From NCBI GenBank assembly GCA_039619475.1, contig CM077116.1, positions 149,313,088-149,377,087 on the forward strand: 64,000 nucleotides of DNA. The letters run 5' to 3'. This DNA comes from Icerya purchasi (Eukaryota; Arthropoda; Insecta; Hemiptera; Monophlebidae). The translations under genes were made by a program, and so were the position numbers. Positions 46,181-56,656 of the stretch are shown here, in pieces (the first letter of the stretch is position 1; each line of letters starts with the position of its first letter). The notes beneath the pieces are model-generated. The model did not search any database and had not been told where the DNA came from. It saw only the letters and a list, made by a program, of their open reading frames with translations.

Positions 46181-47475
46181 GTAAAAACTCGGCTATTTTG
46201 GTCTTGCGAAGGGCTGTGCCCCTTGACTCCTCTTGCTTACATTTCTATCTCTTTCTCTTCTATACTTTGTATAAAATGATCAAAATTTATAACGTAATTC
46301 TAAATCGATCCATATAAATATAATAACATAATCACAAAAATCCTATAAAATATAACAAACGTTACATAAAATTGGGACATTTTTTCTAATGGCGGGTAGC
46401 CTAAGAATTACGTTATAATTAATACATTGTTGTCGTGGTGACCTAGTGGCTAGAGCGCTTGGCTTTCGTTCGGAAGCAATGGAAAATCATCACGACCTAC
46501 ATTTGTACAACTAGAATGTACAAGTAAGTAGTCACGACGCTCGGTATCCGTCAGTACGATTAGAGGGAAAGAACTGTAATGAAAATTTTCAATAAACTGC
46601 AAATTCGTATGTAAGGAGCAAGTAGTATGGGAGAACACGGGTTATCATTTATACGAATAAAAAGTTAAGCACCGAACACAACGAGTATTATTCAGCCAAT
46701 AGACTAGGGAATTATTGTTTCATTCAAAAGACTTTACCGAACAAATCTTATTTAAGAAATTTTATTGAATTCCGACGAAAATGACGTTAATTTGATTAAC
46801 TACTTGAAAAAAATCAATATGAAAGACGTCGTTTTCTGGACGGCTAATATGTGAAATGCAGTTACTGTATCTTGTCTTCGAAAAGTGTAGTGTCCTTTGC
46901 GGATATCAGTTACGAAGATGAACCGATCGAAAAAGACCATCCAAAATTGGAGAAATTTTTGAAAAAAATACCCGGTTTTAATGCCGTTACTTCTGATGAC
47001 ATTGAAAAGTGGGTCACTGAAGATGAGTCTGAATTAATAACGAGTGACCAAGAAATCGTTGCATCCGTGTTATCTCAAGTGAACAGCTCATTGGAAGATC
47101 TTCAAGAAGAAAATGAGCTGAAAATTTCACCTGATCAAGCATATTCGGCTTTACAAACATCGTTGGACTTCATTGAAAGACAGCCAGACATAACAGCGCA
47201 TGCAATTTTAATTTTGCGGAAGTGGGGAGACGTTGCCGTTCTTCAACGATTTTCATCGAAAAAACAAACCATTTTGAATGATTTTTTAAAGAAGTAAATT
47301 TTTGTGTTTTTATTGTTCGTATTTTTTTTTTTTTTTTTTGAAGAATAAACGTTTTATAGGTAGTTCTCTATTAAGGGTACATTTTTTCTTAAAAAAAATA
47401 TGACTTCGGTTTAACCGACTTTTTCTGGTATCCGAGTTTTCCTCGTCCCAATTAAATCGGTTAATCGGGAAGCTA

Positions 47476-47529
<54 letters not shown>

Positions 47530-50500
47530 ATATGTGTATATGTGTATATGCATGTATATAATAGTTTTTATATTTAGGCAAAAAATTATAATTTATTTAT
47601 ATCAAATATCTAAAAGAAGAGTGGTTTTCGTGGTTGTTAAAGTTATCCACACTCCATTTTCGATAGAAACCATGTCAAAACAATTCATATTTGATTGAGG
47701 TTCTCAAAAAAAAAAGGTAATGTCATGTATTTCAATTTTGCATATCATAAGTATCCCAGAATAAATTTAAAAAAATACACTACGAGGGTTAGTCATGAAA
47801 ATTATTAGAAAGCCATGAACATTTTTAAACGGAATATTTTATTTGATCTTTCATACGGATGATGTTACATTTTTAGAATGATTTTCAACGTAGATTTGCA
47901 GAAATAATAATTAGAAACGAATGTTTATTTTAATTTTCACTCATTACCAATGCCACTTTAGTTGTAACGAACTCTTTAATCCTCGTCACTGTATACATTT
48001 ATTACAAACGCAAAATTCGTTCTTACAAAGATATCATTCAATCTTTCTGCTTGTCGCAAGATCTTAGATTGATACCTAGCATTAGATAAATAATAAATAA
48101 GTGCTGCTACATGTGAGCAGCTTATTGTTCTCAAACCGTTCGCACAGTCGCAGAAAATTCAAGAATTTAATTATATTTTCACAGAAAAAAACAAAAAAAC
48201 GCGACTAGAACACGACATGTTAATCTCTAAAAAAAAAAAAAAAAACGTAGTACACGGTGATCGCTCTAAAACAATCCAAAAAACAACGCAGCGATTGAGC
48301 AAAGAACAATGTGTTCTGGAACAAAATGACAAAAGGTTACACAGAATGTTTTGGAAAACTTTGCTTAAATCACCGCACTAGCCGTCCTGCCTGTTTTTAG
48401 CGGGATTTTGTACAATCTTCTCTCAACTCAAGGTTGCATGGCGCACAGCACAACTGTGTATACGCCACAGGCACATGTCACTCTGTCTTAACTTTCGACC
48501 ACTACCACGTAGACACTAACATAAGTCTCTAGCTGATGCAACCGAACAAGCTGTCATGCACGGAGATTTTTGGTTTTGGCCGAGTAAGCATTCTGAACGA
48601 GACAATCCAACGATGTCCGAGAGACCGTGAATTGATGACATATCAGAAAATATTTTCTAGCTCGGACACTGTCAAAAGATAGCGCTATAGGTACCAAATC
48701 CGTATCAATATATATGGTTCTATGTATAAAATCAAGTTCAAGAGGAATGGATTGATGGACCAGTTATAATTATTTCACATCGTTCGTTGGCATGTCGAAT
48801 CCTGCACATCATTGAGGCCATTATCTTTCAAACCGATGCGGTTGAGAGTAGTATTTGTTGAATTTTCGATATGATGCAATCCTAAAAAAGAATCCGGAGA
48901 TGTACTGAGACTATTCTGCCATACAAAATTTAAATACATGACATTACTTTTTTTTAGGAGGAACCTACAATGAAAGAATTTTTCTGTAATTATAATTCGA
49001 AGGTTTCTTCCTCTTTCACCGTTCCATTGTTCCAGATAAGCACTCAATATCTTGAGTAATGTAACCTAAAAAGTATACCCGAAAGTTCGGTGTGATTTTG
49101 GGAGATTTTCAAATGATAACTTCAAGTTTCGAAACGGTGAAAGCCCATTTTCGAATTTTTGGTCCTGTTCCACTATTCCAAAAATTCTGAAAAACTTCAA
49201 AGGCATTTTTAGCATTGAAATACACAATTCGTTTTTTTTTTGAGAATACCATATTTTTTGTTTTATTTTTATCGAACTTTTAAAATTTGAAACGCTTATA
49301 AAAATTTGAATTCCGCGCCGAAAAATATGAAAAAATTTATGATGATGTAATTTGGGAATCCTTACAAGATCGCTCAAGGTTTTTTCAAATTAATCAACTA
49401 GAAGCTAAGGTATCATAAAAAAAAACAACGAAAAACACATAATATTCGATTTTGAGGTTAGATTAGCATATTCTGGGCTGAAAACTTCAAAATCGTCATC
49501 ATTTTTAGTGCTGAATAGAGGGCATACTTATGCCAATCCGTTGATAGGCAGTTTTGACCCGCTTATCCGGCTAGGCCCTTTATACGGTTTATCTTTAGCT
49601 TTATATTTGTTTTCTAAAATAATTTGCTTATTAAATCTACTTAAATTTTTACTTACTTAAGAAACAATTTTTCATCATTATCAAATATGGAACCTATTGT
49701 TACTTTTTTCTTATTATATTGTCAAGTATTTTATCCGTAGTTGAGCCATCTTATTTGACGGTAATAAGTTTAATTTTCCCATCCCTACTAGGTAATCGAT
49801 TTGTCTCGATAATATTTACATCGCGAAATTATTAGCTACCCTTTTCTTAATTTTTGTTTCAATTCTTTTTTTGATTCTGGTATTTCACGCAATTTTATTT
49901 TTTCAACGATTATATTGATCCATGTCGGTGAATAGTATTTTTACTTGTATTTCTACCTTTATTAGTGCTGATATATTGTTTTGTAGCGCCCTTAAGTTGT
50001 TTCTAAATTGAACACTTTCGGTTTTTAATGTTACCTATAAATTATTTAACACCTATAAATAATTGGAGTCATTTCGCCTCCACTGCAATTTTTTTTTTTT
50101 GATCGATTAAACCACAGACGTCAAGTTCTTGATTTTATTATTGACCCCAGCTAGTATATAGTCGTTTTAATTTTTCTTCGAGTTTTCTTGGTTCACATAT
50201 TAACCCTTTTATATTTAAACACTCACCATAAAAATATCTTTTCACAAACTTCTTCACATTTCGATTCAAAGTTATGAGAAATGGCTTCTTTATAATTACC
50301 AGATATATTTTCCACATTTATAACTTATTTATATCAAAATAACACGGTGGCCGCTGTAATATAATTTTTAAATTTCCCGTTTTTCCGGTCCAAATCCTTC
50401 CGATTTCCTGGTTACCACAATTATGCAACAGCTTACACTAACAAACTTTTTTGGCTTGCATAATAACAAACTCAACAAATTGAAATAGAAGCAAATAAAA

Positions 50501-53500
50501 TATCAGTAAAAACGAAAAAATCGTAAATTAATTTTTTTTTAGTTTTATGAAGTTGTTTTATTCACATTTTAAATATTTTACCATTACAATGATCACTCTC
50601 AAGTATTATTATTAGAAAAGTTAATAATGAAATTTATAACAGGTTGATTTCCCCCATCGCCATTTAAATAGTTCTGACTTATAAAATTGATTTGACGTTT
50701 AATATTTACACAGCCGCTTTGGTCGGAACGCAATCTACAAAGCTGCTGGCCGTACTTTTCAGGATTATGTACATATCGTACGCGACCGTAATTGTCAGCG
50801 CAGTCTGATCAACCGAGCAAAAAATCATGGTCACGAACCCTTACGTGGGGTGATACGATTCAATGATGATTTACATTTGTAATCATACGCGCTGATTTTA
50901 AGAGGTTTATGGAGCTCATCATCATAATTTCTCCCCAACCGTTTGGTTGGTGGGCAACATGGCTTGTACACAGTGAAATGCGTCTTTTATCTTTGCATAG
51001 GTTTGATATTTTATTATGGCGTCCAAAAATCCGGTTCTTGGTCTTCCTTTTCGTAGTTTCCCGTTTGCTTTCTCCTCTATTAAGTTTTTGAGCCATTGAA
51101 AGTATCTGATTTGATGGCCGACCATACTGTTTCTACTCTTTTCAATGGGATTTAATATTTCCGGTTGTCCTTCTATCCTTTTGAATACCTCCTTGTTTGT
51201 GACTATCCATCCACGATATTTTTAGCATCTTTCGATAGCACCAGATTTCAAGAGCTTGTATTTTTAATCTTTCTTTTTTTGGCATGGTCCCGGTTTCACA
51301 GCCGTATAACGCGACGAGACGAATGTCTTAATAAACAATTTCCTGATGTGTAGAGAGACATTTTTCGATATAAAGATTTCTCTTTTTGTTAAGATCATTT
51401 TTAACTTCTGCTATTCTTTTTCTTATTTCCTTTTCTGTTCTTCCGTCGGACGTTATCAAACTTCCAAGATAAGGAAATTCTGTTACTTGGCATACCCTTT
51501 TTCCGTTTAGGACTATATCTAAAGTTTCCATAGTATCAGTATCATTTGTACATGTACCATTACTTTGGTTTCATCTATGTTAATTTTCATTTTTCATTTT
51601 ACCATTAAGAGTGTATTCAAATCATTTAGAGACTGTTGTAAATCTTTCTCCTTTTCTGCTACCAATGCTATATCATCAGTGTACCGAATGGTGCTATACT
51701 CCATTGATCTTAACTCCGGCGTTTTACTTCTCTGTGAAAACTTTCATCGCTTCCTCTATGTGTATATTACGAAGTAATGACGACAAGCAGCATCCTTGCC
51801 TTACTCTCTTTTTTATCCTAGCTCTGGCTTCATTATTTATTAATGCTTCTTGATTTTTATATAGTTGAAAAAGTATTCTTCGATCTCTATAATCTATGTT
51901 TGTGTCTTTCGAGATTTCAAACACCACATTCCAGTTTACGTTATCGAAGGCTTTTTCAATATCAATGAATGCGATATACACTTTTTTATTAATTTCCTGA
52001 TTTTTTTCAATAATTAGAGGTGATGAAAGAATGGCTTCTCTTGTGTCTCTGCCTTTCACGAAGCTCAAGCACCTCCGAAAGTTTTACTGAAAGGATTCAA
52101 CTCTTCCAATAAAATCTAAAACGCATAATAAAAAAATATTTTATGGTTTTCGTTAAAATTTTAACTAAAACGTACTGGCAATAAATATAAATACTACTCA
52201 TCACGAAAATAGACCTGCTATTATAGAAAGTATTTTAATCGAAAAATTTAAGGTAAATTATAGAGGAATGAAATTTTTTTGTGACTATTGATAATATTTG
52301 GCAACAAATAAAAAAGAACTCGTAACTTATTATCGAGTAAAGTTCATTAAAATATGCAATCGTTTGGCTGTTTTTACTTTTTTTTTCCCTGTTTTATAAC
52401 AAAATTCCCGGTTTATTTCCGATTCTCCCGGTTGGGTGGGCGCACTGAATAATTATATTTGAAACTGAAATATTAATACAAACCGGATACGTTGATAATT
52501 CATTCATTTCCCACAATTTAAATGTAAAACTGAATCAGATAAAAATGTTACGAAACGAACAGAAATACGCGATGAAAAAATTTGTCGATTATTAAGCTCG
52601 CGGAAAATAATAAGCGTAAGCGTAATTTAGAATCAGTTTAAAAACTTACTTGATCTGGTTTATGATCGAAAGACAAAGGTATTGTATTTCCTTTATTATC
52701 ACACATAACACCCCTAGAGTCACCAACATTTGCAACTATTAATTGCGTTCCTTCTACTAATGCAATCAGCGCTGTCGTTCCTAAATAATAAAGATAAATA
52801 AAATTTGCGACATCAAATAAAACATACTTTCAAGTATAAAATCAAAAGAAAATTTTTAAAGATTTGGTAAAGAAAAGTCAATTTCATCTAAAAATCCATG
52901 CAATTAAAATTTAAAAAAATTTTAATTGGGGCTATTTTTATTCTTCAACATGAAAACCCAATTCTATGATTTAAATATAACAAGTGGAAATAGTATTAAA
53001 TATTCGATTCTGTTGAACATATAACTCTAAAATTTAAAAAAAAGTGTGAATAATATCTTTGGAATTAATGTAACACGTACATTACCTCTTCGGAACTTAC
53101 TAGTAATCTTTATAAATGTATAAAAACTAAAAGTTATTCGTAGTCTGGAATAAAACAGAATAAATACAACAGGTGAGGACATATTAACATATATGTATGT
53201 ATATATGGTTTATTTACAAATTTGATAATATAAAAAATTGTTATAACGAAAAAAAAATGTTTTCCATCGATAACAACTGAAAAGTAATGAAAAGTAAAAT
53301 CACCTGCTATATTTGTATTTTTTCTTGCATTGTCCAACAACAACTGATCTGCGGCTAAAACTTCGTCTGTTAATAATCTACTATAATTAATATTACCACT
53401 TTCTGTATTAATGTACGACTCAGCCGGATTTGAAATTAATGACACTGTTTTAGATGACGATAATTTAACATCTTTCCTAACTGGCAGCAATCTATCCACC

Positions 53501-54403
53501 ATCTGTAATATATCGTCATCGATTGAACTCATATTATTATTTTCGTATTTCATATCATCAGTCTGAGATAACATTTTCTTCAGTTTTTTTTTCGATTTCT
53601 CGACAGCCACCACATCTGTAATTTGATCTGACTTTTGCTTTATACTAGGATATGCGGTAACGTTTTGTTTTTTCCAACCGCCGTCTTTGCTTAATGATTT
53701 GATTTCAACAACTTTACTTTTCAGGCTACTGATTAAATTTTCAGTTGCATATTCTGCGGCAAACTAAATGCAAAATAATAAGAAAAATTAAATTTTATAT
53801 AAAATTATAACAAGGAAATCATGAACACCATTTGTACAACGGTTCTCATATAGTCAAAAACTAATATTGTATAAAAATTAATTTATTCAAACAGAAAATA
53901 AAATTAGATTTTTTAAAGTTAAACAATTATAAAAGTACCTCTCCGCCGTGTCCATCAAACACCGCGACAATAGAAACACCAGTATTATCGATGTTTTCTT
54001 TAATAACAAATCTATCCTCCATATGTGTTCGTCTTCCTTGTACAGCAAATGCCGCAACATTTCCAATTTTATGTTCCCAACTGGAATTACTGGAATCGAA
54101 ATCAAACGGTAATTGAGATCTTTTAAGTCTGTTAGATCCTTCTCCAAATGTTAAGCCCAACTTTTGTAATACCGATTTAGAATGCACATCTACAGTTTGG
54201 ATATAGAGAATTACAAGAAGAAATAATATACTGAGTGCCAAAATTTCCGGCTTCAATACGTAAATACGGAACATACGCCATGTGTAGCCGAAATATGCTG
54301 TATTCATCGGTATCCCCATAACTAATTTGTACAAGAGCTTGGTATGCGATATAAACGACTGGTATATTATTTTATCTTCTAATTCATCATCCATTTCGAG
54401 CAT
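45497..54403 (-). CDS. PPM1L: PPM1L-like membrane-anchored PP2C protein phosphatase, complete, 4 exons, 491 aa
   Basis: Metal-dependent Ser/Thr phosphatase of the PPM family; PPM1L is an ER-membrane enzyme acting on stress-kinase and ceramide-transport targets in vertebrates. Exons 53939-54403, 53304-53763, 52650-52780 and 45497-45916 sum to 1476 nt in one frame with GT-AG borders. A hydrophobic segment at residues about 54-70 ([16 protein letters not shown]) is the membrane anchor. Catalytic motifs: [11 protein letters not shown] (about 122), [10 protein letters not shown] (about 147), [10 protein letters not shown] (exon 3), [21 protein letters not shown] and DNITVLII (exon 4), so all metal-binding Asp positions I can check are present. 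Exon 2 carries a Lys/Asp-rich insertion (about 100 residues) between the first motif and GTTALIAL that is much longer than in vertebrate PPM1L. ATG at 54401-54403 chosen because a further in-frame extension has no ATG. Confidence 0.92.
45917..46140. other. PPM1L intron 3, left end
   Basis: AT-rich; nothing recognised. Confidence 0.4.
46147..46178. repeat. (TA)n microsatellite
   Basis: 16 TA units directly left of repeat family R2 copy 2. Confidence 0.95.
46183..46428 (+). repeat. Dispersed repeat family R2, copy 2
   Basis: Blocks AAAACTCGGCTATTTTGG, GGGCTGTGCCCCTTGAC, CTTCTATACTTTGTATAAAA, AACAAACGTTACATAAAATT and GGTAGCCTAAGAATTACGTT match copy 1 at 43831-44200 in order and strand; copy 2 lacks about 110 bp of the middle. 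Confidence 0.8.
46435..46500 (+). repeat. tRNA-like sequence, possible SINE head
   Basis: GGTGACCTAGTGGCTAGAGC, then GCTTGGCTTTCGTTCGGAAG, has a box A-like block and the opening of a tRNA-like fold, but no good box B or full cloverleaf. More likely a SINE head than a working tRNA gene. Confidence 0.35.
46690..47478 (+). mobile_element. pogo/Tigger-like DNA transposon, 3' part
   Basis: Holds the transposase C-terminal region and the right terminal repeat: reverse complement of 47455-47478 starts CAGTAGCTTCCCGATTAACC, a pogo/Tigger-type end, followed by TA and a (TA)n run. No matching left end was found, so the copy is 5' truncated. Lies in PPM1L intron 3, antisense to the gene. Confidence 0.72.
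46851..47297 (+). pseudogene. pogo/Tigger (jerky-like) transposase C-terminal remnant
   Basis: The open frame of 148 codons is acidic ([17 protein letters not shown]), then [17 protein letters not shown], and ends [16 protein letters not shown], a close analogue of the TQTTLDSFFK tail of Tigger/jerky-type transposases. Just upstream in other frames (46760-46900) are [13 protein letters not shown] and WNAVT pieces that match the preceding segment. DNA-binding CENP-B-like and DDE domains are absent. Confidence 0.68.
47479..47522. repeat. (TA)n microsatellite at the pogo element end
   Basis: 22 TA units starting at the element's TA target site, followed by TGTGTATATG repeats to about 47560. Confidence 0.95.
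47561..48300. other. PPM1L intron 3, unassigned
   Basis: Contains ACGAGGGTTAGTCATGAAAA at about 47783, which resembles a mariner terminal repeat, but no partner end or transposase was found. A-run at 48230-48245. Confidence 0.4.
48305..48714 (+). repeat. Dispersed repeat family R1, copy B
   Basis: Full-length partner of 38845-39280: AGAACAATGTGTT, ATCACCGCACTAG, CCTGCCTG, CACTACCACG, TATCAGAAAATATTTT, AAAAGATAGCGCTATAGG and terminal CAATATATATGG. Lies in PPM1L intron 3. Confidence 0.75.
48715..50342. other. PPM1L intron 3, unassigned
   Basis: Moderately AT-rich. Short minus-strand frames at 48775-49047 and 49066-49377 have no recognisable similarity. The minus strand at about 49690-50160 reads in broken frames as Lys/Glu-rich, coiled-coil-like protein and could be a decayed LINE ORF1, but I cannot support that. 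Confidence 0.4.
50343..52447. mobile_element. Unclassified TIR repeat 'GGTGGCC', copy 2, split by a LINE
   Basis: Left part (50343-about 50700) starts CACGGTGGCCGC with TTTTTAAATTT and GGTCCAAATCCTTCC as in copy 1 at 34754. Right part (about 52100-52447) has GGCTGTTTTTACTTTTTTTT and GGTTGGGTGGGCGCACTG, matching the right end of copy 1. The antisense LINE at 50890-52090 lies between, so the element was one unit before that insertion. AATAA occurs on both outer flanks and may be a target duplication. Confidence 0.68.
50890..52090 (-). pseudogene. LINE reverse transcriptase remnant, antisense, nested
   Basis: Reading right to left on the minus strand: RT fingers/palm ([38 protein letters not shown]; 51724-52080), the active-site region ([17 protein letters not shown], about 51640-51690), then [19 protein letters not shown] (51328-51531), [16 protein letters not shown] and [16 protein letters not shown] (about 50980-51125), ending near 50890. 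Frameshifts and stops between blocks. 5' truncated at about 52090, so endonuclease is missing. PPM1L intron 3, same strand as the gene. Confidence 0.78.
52650..52780 (-). CDS. PPM1L: PPM1L exon 3
   Basis: Acceptor ATTTAG, donor GTAAGT. Encodes [26 protein letters not shown] and [10 protein letters not shown], the second PP2C motif block. Confidence 0.92.
52781..53303. other. PPM1L intron 2
   Basis: AT-rich intron of 523 bp, nothing recognised. Confidence 0.6.
53304..53763 (-). CDS. PPM1L: PPM1L exon 2
   Basis: Starts [10 protein letters not shown] after CATTTAG and ends NTNIAG before GTGATT. Contains a long Lys/Ser/Asp-rich stretch (about 30-130 of the exon) not seen in vertebrate PPM1L, probably a surface loop. 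Confidence 0.9.
53939..54403 (-). CDS. PPM1L: PPM1L exon 1 (coding)
   Basis: ATG at 54401-54403, residues 1-155: acidic start, membrane segment at 54-70, then [17 protein letters not shown] and VFDGHGGE. Donor GTACTT after 53939. Confidence 0.9.
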
Positions 54404-56059
54404 TGTTGATAAGTAATGTAAACATACTAACACATTTACGTCTAGGAACCATTATAGCATTAAATGAATATCATTATATTTGCACGTCATATACATCCTG
54501 TAGCACTAAAATAAATATCTGAGACCACCGTTTAAATATAAACGAAACTGTAATCAATATAAGTGACTAGACGGTCAGGATCGAGGTGAGCTTTAGATTT
54601 GTTTGTTAATGAGAAAAATTCTATGTAAGTCACGTAATGGCAACATCGATAACTAGACAATCGGTAGGTATAAAATCCCTTGATCAAAGGTAGTAACATT
54701 ATTTGTAACTATAAAATTATAAAATATTAATAATATTGTATTTTATGGTACAATAAGTTTCTTTGTCATTATTTTTAGTAACTATTAATAATATTTTACA
54801 CTTAAATTGTTTCTTTAATATATACATTAATTTTATTATAAATTAAATCTTTAGTGTAAATTAAGGGTATCTTACAAAGTTTCGAAAACAAAAATTTTAC
54901 TTTTTATTGCTCATATTTGATTTGCATTAATTAATACATTTCACGCATACTTGAAATAAATATTTCCATCAGTCAGTATCACATTTTACTCATTCCAATT
55001 TTATCTATAAAAAATATTTTCGTTTTGAAAATTCTATAAATGATTTAATCATAAGAAAGTTTACTTTCCTGCAATCAAGTATTCTTCTGCAATCCTACTG
55101 TAAATAAATATGATTTAAAATAATAATGCCAGCAATTGTACTTTAGATAGTCGTAATATGAGATTTCATGGTTATTTTCACAATTTCTCTGTGAATTATT
55201 TCATATTATTGAAAAAATACATAGCGTTTCTTGACTTTTAATTTGACATATTAACTAAATAAAACTTAGCTATAACTTAACAAAACAATTCGTAATATAA
55301 ATAACTTTTTTAAGCGTCAAATTTAAACTATAAGTAAAAAGTAAGCCAACAGCAATATAAAATGAAGTTTTCACTTTATAAACTTTTCACCGAAAGAATT
55401 AATATACGGCTTTTCCGGAGATCGTATTCATAGTTTATGGAGAAATCATATAAAAAATTAACTTTATAACCTAAAATATATGATTCCATTACAGTATAAA
55501 ATTATAAAAAGGAAAAAATTAAAAATTAAAAACATATCACAAAATTGATACTTGCATTTTGTAATCAAAATGAATATTCAAATTAAAAAGTCGATCAAGC
55601 ATATTTATATCATCATTATATCGTTATATTTTTTTTTATTTATCAATTTTTATCTGTTTATATTACAGGAAAGGAGTTCTGTCAATTCGTAGGGTTTTCA
55701 ATTAAACAACAATAAGTGAGTAGAAAAAATACAATTTTTAATATATATAAAATTCTATAAACATAATTGCTACTTACGTCGTGGAGTATAATTTTTTATT
55801 AATCCTTTACTTGAAAACTTATCTGTGGCCTTACAGTATCAATTGCCAGCTAAAATATTTTTGTTAGTTTATTTGTATACAAAGCACCCGACTGAAAATA
55901 TATTCTTATCCATGTGAAAGCAAATAATTTGTTCCGCGAAAACAAAAATTAAATGCCATTTAAATTTATACTCTAAGCGGCACGTAAGGATTGCCTGCGG
56001 ATAATACGATGTTAGGAATAAAACATTACGTTTTATAGTTTACAAGTTTAAGTGGAAGT
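54404..56059. promoter_or_regulatory. Divergent upstream region shared by PPM1L and DCTN3-like gene
   Basis: 1.65 kb between the start codons of two divergently transcribed genes. AT-rich; likely holds both promoters and 5' UTR exons. TTACTTGTAG just before 56080 could be a splice acceptor for DCTN3. No specific site is called. Confidence 0.4.
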
Positions 56060-56656
56060 ATGCTTATTTTACTTGTAGGTATGCAAAATGACGGTATTGA
56101 TTTGATCGAAAAACGCATCAGAGATTTAGAATTAAAAGTTTACGGTACACATAATGTAGAAGCGACAGAAGCAAATTGCTCATATAAGCCTATAGTTCAA
56201 ACTCTTAATGAAGCAAATACCGTTTTAATATCGAAGTTGTCATCGCGTAGTCAAATAAATGAGTTATTTAGAAAATTTAATTTAATAACGAAATTGTTCG
56301 ATCCGATTTTCCCGGAAGTGCTGAACGAAAATAACGCAAAAATGGAGATAATACTGCAAGATGAAGCAAAATTTAAAGAAGTAATAAAGAATTTAGATGA
56401 TTTACAAAAGTTAAATTATACGTTAGATAAAGATTTATTTCTTCATATATTTTCGTTACAAGATAAAATTAGAACGTTAACTGAGTTTATATTAAATAAC
56501 AGAGAATTAATATTTACGCAAGACAAAAAAGTAAGTTATTTTATAAATGAATATAATAAAATGCTACTATTTTTTACGTTATCATTTGCTAAAATCGATG
56601 CGTACATAACAAATCTAGAAAAGCAAAAACTAAAAAGAAGAAAAGAATATAATTAG
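56060..56656 (+). CDS. DCTN3: Dynactin subunit 3 (p24)-like protein, 198 or 191 aa
   Basis: Dynactin p24 is a small coiled-coil component of the dynactin shoulder that links dynein to cargo. The frame encodes an all-helical, charged protein of 190-200 residues: IEKRIRDLELKVYG near the start matches the family LEERVEELERWVYG pattern, and RSQINELFRKFNL with LFDPIFPEVL matches the following K..DP segment. The C-terminal half (FLHIFSLQDKIRTLTEFIL; VSYFINEYNKMLLFFTLSF) fits the family layout, and length is typical (human about 186). The first ATG is 56060; a second at 56081 (MQNDGIDLIEK) fits family N termini better and follows TTGTAGGT. Single exon in the coding part. Similarity is modest, so the name is probable rather than certain. 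Confidence 0.65.
   Translation: MLILLVGMQNDGIDLIEKRIRDLELKVYGTHNVEATEANCSYKPIVQTLNEANTVLISKLSSRSQINELFRKFNLITKLFDPIFPEVLNENNAKMEIILQDEAKFKEVIKNLDDLQKLNYTLDKDLFLHIFSLQDKIRTLTEFILNNRELIFTQDKKVSYFINEYNKMLLFFTLSFAKIDAYITNLEKQKLKRRKEYN

Noticed and set aside
46435..46500. Functional tRNA gene
   Set aside because: Box B and acceptor-stem pairing are lacking; kept only as a weak SINE-like call.
47783..48000. Another mariner copy
   Set aside because: One mariner-like end (ACGAGGGTTAGTCA) is present but no opposite end or transposase piece could be found.
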